This document shows, piece after piece, positions 48,790-59,669 of a DNA stretch of 64,000 nucleotides; the stretch's first letter is position 1; every line of letters starts with the position of its first letter. A program made the position numbers and the translations under genes. This stretch comes from Sciurus carolinensis (lineage: Eukaryota > Chordata > Mammalia > Rodentia > Sciuridae). The stretch lies in the NCBI RefSeq assembly GCF_902686445.1, contig NC_062213.1, positions 6,631,241 to 6,695,240 on the forward strand, in the 5' to 3' direction. Under the pieces are notes generated by a model. The model worked only from the letters and a program-made list of their open reading frames with translations. It did no database searches and was not told where the DNA came from.

Positions 48790-49342
48790 CTTTTTGACCC
48801 AGCTATCCCACTCCTCGGCCTATACCCAAAGGACTTAAAATCAGCATACTACAGAGATACAGCCACATCAATGTTCATAGCTGCTCAATTCACAATAGCC
48901 AGACTATGGAACCAACCTAGATGCCCTTCAATTGATGAATGGATAAAGAAACTGTGGTATATGCATACAATGGAATATTACTCAGCTATAAAGAATAATA
49001 AAATTATGGCATTTGCAGGCAAATGGATGAAATTGGAGAATATCATGTTAAGTGAGATAAGCCAATCTCAAAAATCCAAAAGACAAATGATCTCACTGAT
49101 AAGCGGATGATGATACGTAATGGGGAGTGGGAGGCGGGCAAGAATGGAGGAAGGAGGGATTGTATAGAGGGAAAAGAGAGGTGGGAGGGTTGGGGGGGAA
49201 GGAAAAAAATAATGGAATGAATCAAACATCATTACTCTATGTAAATGTATGAATATGCAAATGTATGCTGTTACTCCCTGTACAAACAGAAACAACAAGT
49301 ATCCCGTTTGTTTACAATAAAAATAAATTTAAAAAAAAAGAA
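48790..49342 (+). mobile_element. L1 3' end: intact last part of ORF2, 3' UTR, first A-rich tail
   Basis: The frame at 48772-49110 is the C-terminal part of L1 ORF2, open without interruption to its stop: FDPAIPLLGLYPKDLKSAYY, then IDEWIKKLWYMHTMEYYSAI and ENIMLSEISQSQK. These are the known conserved blocks after the reverse transcriptase domain. ORF2p carries the endonuclease and reverse transcriptase for retrotransposition, but only about 105 residues remain, so it is inactive. The 3' UTR has a G-rich stretch (AGAGAGGTGGGAGGGTTGGG) and ends with GTTTACAATAAAAATAAATT and A9. The 3' UTR is unlike the other L1 copies in this window. The uninterrupted frame suggests a recent insertion. Confidence 0.9.
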
Positions 49343-49754
49343 CTTATAAAACAGTATCAATCTTACTTTCTTGTTCAGGATGAGGGAAATGTATAATCCT
49401 TTTATTTTCTATTATTAAACCTGTCCTTGAAGTGTCATTTGAACGAAGGCTTCTTATGACATCAGAGTAACAGACAACATTGCAATGCACTGTGAAAGTA
49501 AGCTCTGACCTCTAAAAGTCTATAATACAAATTAGTGGTCTTAGGAGATAAAACTTTGTGTTCATACTAATAATATTTAAATTACTTTTCTGTTTTGGAA
49601 AGATATTAAATAAATACTTGTAAGATTTGTCAAGTAACAAAGAGATCACTGAAATTTTCATTCTCTCTCATGGATGGGCATAAAGTGAGACTCATGATGG
49701 TTAGATATTTTTATAATTAAAGTCTAAGAATATATCTCATTGAAAAAAAAAAAA
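49343..49754 (+). mobile_element. Candidate 3'-transduced sequence with its own poly(A) signal and tail
   Basis: Non-L1, AT-rich sequence between the L1 A-tail and a second A run that is followed by the target-site duplication. A polyadenylation signal ATTAAA (49716-49721) lies 21-22 bases before the A run starts (49743). This is the layout when an L1 transcript reads past its weak signal and is cleaved at a downstream one, carrying flanking genomic DNA with it. It should match unique sequence at the source locus. Confidence 0.7.
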
Positions 49755-49770
49755 AGAAATTGCTCTCTTT

Positions 49771-50875
49771 GACTTGAAGTTTCTTTTCCTTAGTACCTGC
49801 ATCACTTACTCAGGAAGGTCTAGGGCACATTACTCCAGAACCTATTAGAAGTTAAGATTGACCTCTAGCTTCTTTTCTCTGCCTGGCATTTCTGTTGGAC
49901 TGGACACAGGTGACCTAGTTGTACCTGCAGTGCATAGGCCATGGTGAATTCTTCCAAATCCCACAAGGAACACTCTAAATGCCATATTTTTACCCCTAAA
50001 AGGAACACTCTGATAGTGAAGGTGGAGCCTAAGATGGATGCAAGTCTGCTGGCTCTTCCACTGGGCAGTTAGTCCTTCTCCTACCATGAGGATGTCATGG
50101 GCGGTAGTTTGACTTCCATGCACTAAGCACTCCAAGTGCCGCCTTACCTTTCCAGGAAGCCCAGTGAGGTCTCCTGTCCCTTACATACCAGCTTGCCCTG
50201 AGCCGTCAGACCTCCGCTTGACTTAATGGAATCCTATTGATTATAAGGCTATTGTGTGTAATGCTTTTGAAAGCATATCACACATGTTAAATACATGCTT
50301 TTCAATTGATTAATTAATTGTGTGATGATTTATCAAAATTCAATAAATACCTAAGTTAAAATAAGTATAGAAAGGGTTTACTTAAAAAGTACCACAATCA
50401 GCACCACGAATTTTGTTGATTTAAAACCCAAAATACTTTTAGGGGTAAAAATACAGTGTTAAGAATGTTTTACCTAACTTAGCTATCAAGATATCAGAAA
50501 TATCACTATGAAAATTGGATCAAAGAACATGATAAACCATTTTAATCATAATATACAGATGAGTAACTCATGTTGAAATTTTCAAAGTTGTTAAGGATCA
50601 AGTTAGCTATTTTACTAAAGATAATTCTGAATTGTAGAAAAATATCTTATTTCATGGATATTCTTTGTTAGTGGAAGTGTAGATTAACATGAACTGACTG
50701 GGGACAAAATTTGCAATATAAATAGACTGATAGCTCTGAATTTATAATTTACTTTTCACAATCCAGCCAAAATAATTCAGTAGAGATATCTTTTAAGCAA
50801 ATATTAATGCATAGGAATCATTATTACAGTGTAAGCATAACATAAATTATCTATATGTGCACTTCCTACTGGTGT
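49771..50875. other. Unassigned AT-rich sequence without a supported gene
   Basis: No gene or repeat recognised; one 96-codon minus-strand frame (49845-50135) without a known domain. Confidence 0.5.
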
Positions 50876-50940
50876 CTATTCTATTCTATTCTATTCTATT
50901 CTATTCTATTCTATTCTATTCTATTCTATCCTATTCTATA
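50876..50940 (+). repeat. (ATTCT)n microsatellite
   Basis: About 13 units of CTATT/ATTCT, with one C for T change near the end. Same motif family as the human ATTCT expansion locus, but there is no sign of any link to a gene here. Confidence 0.95.
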
Positions 50941-51094
50941 CTTTACCTAATTCTTTAGGTCAGGTATTGAATGCATTACACTGCTTAAGGAAGCACCTAA
51001 TAATTAAGAGGTAAATCTATTCTATAGCGCAAGTCTCAGTTCTCAAGTACACGTACTTGTGGTATTCTATGGGGTTTAGAATTAAATTGTTGTT

Positions 51095-51230
51095 CACTGA
51101 TTCCTACTATGCTAAGTTTCCATCTTAGTGATCAACAAAGACATAAAGCACAGTCTCTGCCTCCAGGTAGCTTTGTTAGGGAACAATGGCATGTAGCTAA
51201 GTGCTCCACGGTTAAGTAAAGACAATACTT
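51095..51230 (+). repeat. Ancient interspersed repeat remnant (L2/MIR-age)
   Basis: GATTCCTACTATGCTAAGTT, CAACAAAGACATAAAGCACA, GTCTCTGCCTCCAGGTAGCT resemble the common mammalian 'tgctaggcactggggatacaaagatgaacaagacagtc' type repeat. The class is not fixed. Confidence 0.4.
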
Positions 51231-51867
51231 TCTACTTGGAACAAGGCAGAAGGATGTGTCGGAGAAAGAAGTCCTCAAATACGTAACTTATCCTTTAAGT
51301 TGTATCACTCTGGGCTAGTGGTTGGGCACTGTGGGTTTTTGATTTTTACACAGGAATAACACTAGCCTAATTAGGTGTTATGCTAATTAACAGCAGTCTT
51401 CGGTATAATTAAACTAGTGCCAAGGCTAGCTACAGGTGGGCAGCAAATGCTAGTCACTTGTCCCTCTGCCCTGGATTAGAGGCCCCTACCACTTCCTGGA
51501 TCCACAAATCAACTAAGTATGTGAGGAAATAAAGGTTAAAATGGAGCACATCTGTCAAAGAAAATGACAAAAGGAATTATAAGCTATTATTCCACAGCTG
51601 ATTTAGTCTCCATTTATTTGATGGACTGACACCTTGTAAATATGTCACCAGTCATTAATTGGGCTGTCAGAACCACACCTTGGCCTCACACATATCTCCC
51701 TGAATACATGTGCCAGCCGTTTCTTTCCTTCTGCATATACAGGTGTTGGATTTCTACTCTAGTGTGCCCTCATGGGCACTGGGGGATTCTAGGTAGTCTA
51801 AGAAAATAGCTCCATTTCTTGAATTCACTTGGTATAACTTCTTCCACCCTCAAAAGAACCTAATTTT

Positions 51868-52296
51868 TTAAAACTTATAAGTTTAATAACATAACATTAT
51901 TATATTTTAAACTGATATTTAAAATCATAAAATTGTACATATCAATAGGATACTATATGATCTTTCAATATTTGTATAAATTTTGTAATGTTTAAGTCAA
52001 GTTAAGCATATCTCCTCTACCATATATCACTTCTTATGATAGCTGCATTTAAATTTCTTTCTTCTGACTTCATGAGACATGCAATACATAATTGTTATCT
52101 ATAGTCACCTTCTGTGCAACTCTACACAGAGTTTCTCACTTCTTAACCGATTGTAACTTGTGACAGTTGATCCACCTTGCCAGTTCCCTGCCTTCTGGAA
52201 ACCCCATTTCATTCTGTTTCTATGAGACCAGCATTTTAAATTCACATATGAGAGAGAGATCATGTGGTACTTGTCTGTGTATGCCTGGCTTATTTT
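51868..52296 (-). mobile_element. L1M 3' UTR and end of ORF2, antisense
   Basis: Plus-strand landmarks of an antisense L1M end: TAATAACATAACATTATTAT, GTACATATCAATAGGATACT, AAGTTAAGCATATCTCCTCT, TTGTTATCTATAGTCACCTT, then GAGAGATCATGTGGTACTTG and TGCCTGGCTTATTTTTAGTG. Lies head to head with the sense L1M piece to its right. Confidence 0.65.
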
Positions 52297-52304
52297 TAGT
52301 GATT

Positions 52305-52600
52305 TTTTTGCACAAGGCTCCAAAACAAAGGAAACAAAACCAAAAATAAACATACGAGATTTTATCCAACAAAAAAGTTTCTGTACCACAAAAGGAATAA
52401 TCATCATGGTGAAGAAAAAACGTAGAGAATGGGAAAAAATATTTAAAAACAATATATCTGATCAGCATTTACTATTCAAAATAGATAAATAGCTCAACAA
52501 ATTCAATAGAAAAAGCCAAAAAACTGGATTTTATAAATGGAAAATAAACCTAAAGAGACATTTGTCAAGAGATGACATAAGAAGTATGGTGGTTTTCTTG
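52305..52600 (+). mobile_element. L1M ORF2 piece, sense (opposite to its left neighbour)
   Basis: Codes a worn ORF2 stretch: FIQQKSFCTTKG, then VKKKRREWEKIFKNNISDQH and RHLSRDDIR near 52580, the conserved 'LKSFCTAKE...EWEKIFANY...RHFSKEDIQ' order. Together with 51868-52296 the two pieces are arranged as a 5'-inverted L1 on the minus strand. Confidence 0.7.
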
Positions 52601-54990
52601 ATCTTTCTCTCAGTTGGTACCCGGGTTTCCACATACCTTCTGGGCAGGATGGGGACGAGTCCACCATCTGTGGATCCCTCTCCTACCACCTACCAGTTAG
52701 GATGGCGAAGAAGATACGAAGAATGCAGAGATGGGAGTGAAATGTTTGGGAGGAGTATTCACATTCAAAACTTCAGGACGTTGAGGAAGCAACAAAAGCT
52801 ACCGCTGACCTCTCGGCTAAGCGGGTGGTTACATTCTATGGAAGTCACTGTAAGAGTTCAACTTAGTTTTTCTTCCTCTTTTCTTTTCTTCTGATAAGAG
52901 ATTTGTCAGGAAGGTAAGTGGAAATGCTTCAGGCAAATCTGTTTTATACCTTCCACGTAGAGGGAATGGTAGCAGAGAAGCCATTTGTAGAGCAAATGAA
53001 GTCCTGTCTGGATGTCGTGCTTGGTGTGGTTTGGGGGAGTAACAGAGGTGGACTGAAGGACACCAAATGCAAAACATGGAAAGCAAAGGAAAGTAGAAAG
53101 CAAAAAGTGTTCGACTCATCTTGGAAAGCAATGATGACACTTTATTAAACACAGCAAGGAAGGTTAGAGATGGATCACACTGTCTGGGACGTCTTTGATC
53201 TGAAGAATCTCCGTCTTGAGAGACACAGGCATTTTGACCTCCTTGTTCCCATGTGCAGTGTGTCTAAACAGCTAGGTATAGAAGAGATAGCACCCAGGCC
53301 ACTTTAATTGGTGGCCAAAGTTCTTTTTAAAGATTTAGGTGCAGCATAAATTTTGGGAAAGGAAAAAGAATCATCAAATCTAAGGAAATGCAGTTTTTGA
53401 GAAATAATAATGTTTCTTCTTATGTTTTTTATTTGTGCAATGTAATTATGCATAATTAATGTGTTCATTGTGACCTATTCGTATGTACACAACATAATTT
53501 ATTTCATTTTACTTCCCAGTATTTCCCGTTCCCTCCTCTCCGACCTCTCCTTGCTCCTCTTATTTTGCTAAAGAAAAGAAGTCCTTTGAAAATTAAAAGT
53601 AATATTTTTATTTCAAAAAGATGAATATATATCCAGAAATTTATTCTGAAAGCTGTGTAGAATTCTCAATAGAAATGAAGGGGAAATTGTTTCCATGAAA
53701 ACAGAGAAAGTATTTATCAAAATTAAATTACTTAAAATCAGGAAAGATTGTATGAGTTTTATATCTAGGTGATTTATTACTAATTTTAAGGCTGTGAAAC
53801 AAAAAATAAAATTGTATGCTGAACCCCTTGGAAAATGTTCCCAGTAAGAAGTCAAACTTTCCATTTTCTGCCACATTTAGACATAAAAAAGGATAAAGAA
53901 GTGAATATACTATAAGAATATGAGTTATTAATAAAAGAAATATGGTATGGCAAACAGAGAATAATACATAAAGTAGTGATTGATGATACAGAATAAAATA
54001 ATATCTACATTTGGACAAAGTGATACCAGACTATCTCTTACAGTAAACAACTGTAAAATGGGAAATGACATATACAGCAATAGTTTGCAGTCAGTGGAAG
54101 ACAGATATAAACTTAAGAGCAGGGAAAAGTGAATGGGCTGATGAGCCATTCATCTTCTGTCTGATACAAGGTCTCAATAATGCTGTAGGAAGCATTGTCC
54201 TGGAGAATCATTAGAGTTTCCTGCAGGAAGCCATCAGACCTTAGTGCAGAAGAAATGGCTAGGGTCTGCAAAGCAGAACAGTAGAGACAAAGGAGTTGTT
54301 CAGGTTGACTGAAGTCCACGTTTGATCCCTCATGAGTCTTTGGTTTGAAGGTGGCTGAAGATGTCTTGGGCATGACCACATACAATTATCTCGAGAGCAG
54401 CTGTAGGGTTGAGAGCAGAACAGATACTGCAGGGTTTGAGCAGACTGGAAGATGCTCAGGTTCTGACTGCAAGAGAATGCAGATTTGATTAGGGTCTAAT
54501 GTCACCCTGAGTCTCCAACTGAGACATGAAAAATGCCATGTCTTAAAGTAAGAAAAGAGACTGTAAAGTAAGGTGTTCCCTGGACACACCCGAACAAAGA
54601 CAAAGTCTAAGCTTTGAGAAGATCCACAAGAGGGACAGAATGTGAAGGCATAGGTTAACTGATTTGAGTTTGGGAGCATTGGAAGCATCTTCTGCTTCCA
54701 GAGATGGGCCTTCGCAAATGGTTCAGCTCAACTTTTACGAATTCAATGTGATGAGTCCAAAACAAACATCAAAGGCTTGAGAAAGATGAGAGAATTCGGA
54801 ATATTTGAGTGTTATCAACCATAAAGTCCTAAATACAATAAAATATTGTTAAACTTCCAAAGAAAAGTTAAAAAGAAATTATGCATTAGAGAAAAAAGAA
54901 GTACCCAGAGGGAAACAATCCTGAACTCTTTGGTGTTTGAAATTATTGTAGAATTTAAGAAGCTATGGCTGAAGAATTGAAGAATTAAAT
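52601..54990. other. Unassigned sequence without a supported gene
   Basis: About 2.4 kb with several 90-110-codon frames on both strands (for example 52829-53152 minus and 54386-54688 minus) and no recognisable family. A strong donor-like AAGGTAAGTGG is at 52911 and acceptor-like TTGATCTTTCTCTCAG ends at 52613. Without any coding match these are as likely chance. Confidence 0.45.
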
Positions 54991-54996
54991 TATCCT

Positions 54997-55534
54997 GGTA
55001 TTGGTTACCTATTGTTGCAGAACAGTTACTCCACTTCTTAGCAACTCAAAAGCAGTAAATTTTTCTTACTCCACAGTTTCCCATTGATCAGTCATTTTGA
55101 CACAAAGTAACTCTCCTTCTGTTTCAGAAGGGGGGCTTTCAGGATTACAAATTATTGAACAGGGCGGCAGTCTCACTCAAGATTCAGCTGGTTGAAGTTT
55201 GGTTTCCAAAAAGAAATGCTTTTGGAGAATTCTTCTCCTCTAGGCTATTGTACTGAGGCCCTGGGAGCCCTGGTGGCTATTGGCAAAGGGAGACCCTAGT
55301 CTAACCTCCCAACAGAGCACTTCATCATCAAAATCAGAAGACAGTATCCATTAGCTGATAGAAATTACAACCTAATATCAGAAATGGCATCTGATAACAT
55401 GCTTAATTCAATTGATAAGAAACAAGTTATAAAGTTAGTCTGTACTTAAAGGGGTATCCTTATGAAAAAGGCATGAACAGTGAATTTAAAAATGTGGGGA
55501 TAATTGGGTTTGGGTGCCATCTATACAGTCTACA
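54997..55534 (-). mobile_element. MLT1-like MaLR LTR, antisense
   Basis: On the plus strand: TTGGTTACCTATTGTTGCAG, AGTTACTCCACTTCTTAGCA, CACAGTTTCCCATTGATCAG, CAAGATTCAGCTGGTTGAAG, TTACAACCTAATATCAGAAA, CTTAAAGGGGTATCCTTATG, and a CTATACAGTCTACA end (complement of the TGTAG start). This is the MLT1 order with the AATAAA-like side at the left. Old and indel-rich. Confidence 0.65.
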
Positions 55535-55555
55535 TATAACATCAGCCATTAGAAT

Positions 55556-55813
55556 ATGCAAATTAAAATCACAAAAAGATACCAGTTCACAGCCAGGAAA
55601 TATCTAAAATTAAAAACACAGTGAAGCCCAAATGTTGGTGGGAATGTGGAAAAGTTGCAACTTCATGCATTGTTGGTATAGGTAGGAAATTGTATCTCAC
55701 TTTAGCAAAACAGTTTGAGAGTTTCTTATAAAGTTAAAGAAGCAGTTATTATGTAACCCACCAATTGAAATTTTAAGTACTTCCTAAAAGAATTGAATAT
55801 GCACAAAGTCTTG
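55556..55813 (+). mobile_element. L1M ORF2 fragment, left half (interrupted by a DNA transposon)
   Basis: TGCAAATTAAAATCACAAAA, GATACCAGTTCACAGCCAGG, CCAAATGTTGGTGGGAATGT, CTTTAGCAAAACAGTTTGAG and AGAATTGAATATGCACAAAG are in the order of L1M ORF2. It continues at 56958 with AAAACTGGAAACAATTCAAC, which follows directly in L1. Confidence 0.75.
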
Positions 55814-55815
55814 TA

Positions 55816-56955
55816 CAACCATGTACCACAGAATGATGTTTGGGTCAATGATAAACTGCATAAGTGACAAGTGATGATGGTTCCATAAGATTATGAAGGA
55901 TGTGATGTAACTGTTGCAACATTGTATCGCATGCATCACTCAGCAGTGTGTGGTGTAACAAACCTACTGCCCTAGAAGCCACATGGAAACAAAGCACATC
56001 TTATGATACACAGTGCACAGCAGTGCACATGCTTCATAATGATAAAAATGACCACTCTGAGCTTACGTGTTCACTGTTCTATACTTTTTGGTTTTGCTTT
56101 GAAGTTTACTCCTAATAACAAAAGGCAGGTCCTTCAGGAGGTGTCCCAGGAGAAGGCCTTTTTGTCACAGGAGATGATAGCTCCAGGTCTCTTACTGCCC
56201 CTGAAGAACTTCCAGTGAGACAGATGTGAAAGTGGAAGACAGAGGTATTGATGATCCTGCAACTGTGTAGACTTAGGCTAAGGAAAGAGTTTGTGTTTTA
56301 GTTTTTAACAAAGAAGTTTAAAGAGTACAAAAATTAAAATCCAAATAAATAAAACAAGTCAACAAATATTGAAGAATAAGAATATAAAAAAATTAAAATA
56401 TTTTGTACATTTATGCAATGTGTGTTTTAAACTGAGCTATGCTGAATGAGTCAAAAATTCAAAAACAATAGAAAATTTATAAAATATAAAAATGTTATAG
56501 TTGGCTAAAGTTGACATTAGTAAGTAAAGAAGCTATTTTAATAAACTGAGTATAGCTTAAGTTTGTAGTGTTTGCGAAGTCTACAGTAGACAGGAATTTC
56601 GAGGCCTTCATGTTCACCTACTACTTATTGACTCAGCCGTGGAAACTTTGGGTCCTGCCAGCTCTGTTCATAGCAAAAGCCTTAGACAGGTGTGTCATTT
56701 TTGGTTTATCATTCCTTTTTTATGTTTAGATACACAAATTCTTACAATTATTGCAATTGCCTACAGAAGTCAGTAAAATACCATGCTGTCCTGGCATGTA
56801 GGCTAAGAGCGCCAGGTTGTACCCCAGAGCCTAACTGTCCAGTAGGCCACAGCACCCCGCTACATGCAAGTCCACTCTGTGATAGCTGTGCAATGATGAC
56901 ATCACCCAAGGACACGCTTCTCGGAACATTTCACTATTATTAAGCAACATATGAC
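55816..56955 (+). mobile_element. Ancient DNA transposon (Tigger-like, 1.14 kb), inside an L1M
   Basis: The 1,140-base element lies between two TA dinucleotides (55814-55815 and 56956-56957), the TcMar target duplication. Its ends are worn inverted repeats: CAACCATGTACCACAGAATG at the left and CAACATATGAC at the right, complementary to a shared CAGTCAT-type start. Internal landmarks are GATGATGGTTCCATAAGATT, GGCAGGTCCTTCAGGAGGTG, CTTCCAGTGAGACAGATGTG, AATGTGTGTTTTAAACTGAG and ATGTTTAGATACACAAATTC. Only remnants of a reading frame remain, so it is dead. The family name is from memory of the consensus layout; the insertion itself is clear from the L1 split. Confidence 0.6.
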
Positions 56956-56957
56956 TA

Positions 56958-57185
56958 AAAACTGGAAACAATTCAACTATCCACCAATAAGTAGAAGGAC
57001 ATATCTAGAAGAACCCTACTAAGCAACAACAAGGTAAACAACTGAAATCTGCAAGAGCCTTGGTAAAACACAGTCATGCTGAGTGAAGGCAGTCGGACAC
57101 GAAAGGACACATACAATCAGTGCTTGCTGGGACCCCAGGAACTTATGTTAAAGTGACCACAGATACATGTGAAAGAAAATACAGG
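56958..57185 (+). mobile_element. L1M ORF2 end, right half
   Basis: AAAACTGGAAACAATTCAAC, TATCCACCAATAAGTAGAAG, CATGCTGAGTGAAGGCAGTC and CGAAAGGACACATACAATCA continue the L1M of 55556-55813 after the inserted transposon. Confidence 0.7.
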
Positions 57186-57867
57186 GAAACCCCCTCATAA
57201 TTCTATTATGCCTCCAGCTAAAGGATGTTTTATTTTTGTACATAAAGAGTTTTTATTAAAGTTTATGCAAATGTATTCAATAATCCTATTTTAATAATGT
57301 ATCTTAAAAAAAGACAAGAAAATGGATTTATGTCCACTATCACTAATAAAAGGGTTTTAATATAATTTTTAACTTTTGGAAAATGCCTGTGGTGACACGT
57401 TCACAAGGAGAAGGGCAGTGTGAAAAACTCAGAGATGGGATCTGTCACAGGTGCCTTTGTCCTTGCTTCTTGGTGGGTTTTGGTAAATTCCAGGTATCCT
57501 TCAATGACTAGCATTCTGTTGACATACAAAATCATATCAAGATTAAAAATTGTGAAAACATTTTGAAAAGGTGTTTGTATCTTAAAAATCAGTTACAACT
57601 TGAAATGCTTTTCGAGAGATAATTAAAATACCGATGGTTCCACAAAACTGGGAATGAGAAGAAGCCACCAGTGTGTAGGGGTTGGATCAAGAGGGACTTT
57701 GGTGGCACACGACAACCTCTGGGACCTAGGCAAACACTTGAAGCTACAATGGCTTAAGGCTAGGATTTTATAGATTCTCTCCCTAGGCAGAATGCAGATA
57801 AGGGCTTCAGAGTGTTACTCTGTTACTGGATTACCAGGTATAGGGGGTTTCTCCATTGAGTTCCTGG
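57186..57867. other. Unassigned sequence without a supported gene
   Basis: About 680 bases, no gene or repeat recognised. Confidence 0.5.
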
Positions 57868-58262
57868 GTTAGCCAGTTTTTCTGCTGCAGGACCAAAACA
57901 CCTGACACGGAAAAGTGCACCTGGGGCTCAAGCTTTCAGAGATCTCAGTTCATAGACGGTTAACTTTATTCCTCCCCGCCCAGTGTGAGTCAGAACATCA
58001 TGGCGGAAGTGTGTGTTGGGGAAAACCAGTTGGGAATATGGCACCAAGAAGCAAAGAGAGAGAGAGAGCTCTGCTCAACAGGGACAAATACAGACTTCAA
58101 GCCACACCCTACCTGCTTACAGTTACCACCAAAAAATACCCATCAGCAGAATATTGCACTGACTAACTTAGGGCTTTCCTAACTCAATCATTTCAGTTCT
58201 AAACCCTCTTGCATTTTCTTACACTAGAGCTTTTGGGGTCATCTTACATCTAAACCATAACA
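57868..58262 (-). mobile_element. MaLR-type solo LTR, antisense
   Basis: GTTAGCCAGTTTTTCTGCTG, GGACCAAAACACCTGACACG, CAGAACATCATGGCGGAAGT, GAGAGAGAGAGCTCTGCTCA, AAGCCACACCCTACCTGCTT and CATCTTACATCTAAACCATA with an ACA end at 58262 (complement of TGTTATGG). Same family as those at 5.8, 28.2 and 36.7 kb; somewhat shortened in the middle. Confidence 0.8.
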
Positions 58263-58484
58263 GTTCCCCAGGTGCGTTAAACAGCTTCTCTATAAAAGGA
58301 TCCTGCCCTGGCTGATCAGTGGCCTCATGGTCACAGTGTTAGCCCATGTGTTGAGAGCCCCTTAAAACATCACTTTGGTTTGGCTCACTTCCTTATAGAC
58401 CTTGGGCACACTACAGGGTGGCTGTTCAAAGCCATCGTTGCCTTGATGCAACGTGCAGTACAAGACTCCTGGTTTTCTCCGCTT

Positions 58485-58920
58485 CCCCAACCCATTCTGC
58501 TAAGACCCCTCTTCCCACTCCTCTTAAATGTCCTTTATGCTTAGTGCTCCAGTTTTCCAACTATTTCCTGAAATACTGCATGCCTTCCAATTATTTTCTT
58601 TTGCTTGTTCCTGCTATCAAAACGCATTTAAAAATAAATAAAAAGGGGCTAATTCAACTCCTAATTCTTCCCAATCTGCTTTCAAATCTCTTCCACCTGC
58701 ATTCACTCCTTCCTTTCAGTGTGTGTCTGTATAACTTCGCTTTTATCTTAATAGTAATCACAGGGCATTTTGCATTAGAATCCTTTTTAGGTAAGCCCTT
58801 CTGTCTGCTCACTATAAGCTGTTGCAGAAAAGAGGCTATGTCACTAATCTCTGCATCCTTTGCATGACTATCCTCGTAACTTAAGCACCAAAAATGCTCA
58901 ATAACGAGTTTTGGCGTTCA
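58485..58920 (+). repeat. L2 LINE 3'-end remnant
   Basis: CTGCTAAGACCCCTCTTCCC, CTTTTGCTTGTTCCTGCTAT, TTCCACCTGCATTCACTCCT, CTTCTGTCTGCTCACTATAA, CATCCTTTGCATGACTATCC and AAAATGCTCAATAACGAG are in L2 order. The 149-codon frame at 58418-58867 is a shadow of this pyrimidine-rich repeat. Confidence 0.55.
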
Positions 58921-59179
58921 ATTTTAAAAAATGTACAAAATACTCTATTCAGAAATTTGTGTATTTAACTCAATGAGTACTGATGTATTCAATAATATGA
59001 CAAGCTCTCTACTGGTGATAAAAAGCATGAAGATAAGGAAGGAAAACTTATACGTTTAAGGATCTTAATGGCTATGTCTGGCTTTTGTATAAAAGTAAAC
59101 CACATGTTTTTACTGATTAATAGACAAAAAAAAGATATTTCCAGGATTTGGCAGTGATTAAACTTGTCATTCAATTAGA

Positions 59180-59202
59180 ACACACACACACACACACACA
59201 CA
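59180..59202 (+). repeat. (AC)n microsatellite
   Basis: About eleven AC units followed by ATCCTTGTG. Confidence 0.9.
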
Positions 59203-59669
59203 TCCTTGTGAACATGCAGAAGAACAGGCAGGAAGAACTCAACAGAATTCATCACCTCTGATCAGAAGTGGTTATTTCTCTACCCATCTCCCTGTGTGTG
59301 TTGTGTGTGCCCAGTGTTTACACCTAACCCATGAGAAGGATCCTGTTGAATAGACACTCTGTTTAGAGGTACATCAACACTAAGGAGAGGAATGGAAAGG
59401 AAATCACCAATTATTGAGCACCATTTTCTATCTGGAACGATGTTAGACATGTTCATAGGTCAGACGTTTTTAACTTCTTTCATGAATAAAGGGGGAAAAC
59501 CAACTAAGAGAAAATAAACCAAACTAACAAATAAATAAACACCTACTTTTCAAATTCCCTAATTTTAAAGTCCTTCAACAACTATGAATTGGTGGAATGT
59601 TCCTTTTTTCAAAGAAAACCTAGATATCAGATCTGTCTCCTCATCTTTCCTTCCATTCCTCTTTCTCAG

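Larger units (their letters stand above)
48778..49770 (+). mobile_element. Young L1 insertion with target-site duplications (whole event)
   Basis: Target-site duplications AGAAATTGCTTTCTTT (48778-48793) and AGAAATTGCTCTCTTT (49755-49770) match at 15 of 16 bases. They bracket an L1 3' end (about 48790-49342), about 400 bases of non-L1 sequence (49343-49742) and a 12-13-base A run (49743-49754). The second copy follows the A run directly and the first lies directly at the L1 truncation point, as target-primed reverse transcription predicts. Confidence 0.8.

Noticed and set aside
52601..53330. Possible LTR or exon (acceptor-like end at 52613, donor-like AAGGTAAGTG at 52911, minus-strand AATAAA at 53143)
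   Set aside because: The AATAAA and TATA-like sites are in the wrong order for one LTR, and the open frame stops before the donor. No family recognised.
58418..58867. 149-codon plus-strand open frame
   Set aside because: It runs along an L2 remnant whose pyrimidine-rich strand has few stops. Not a gene.
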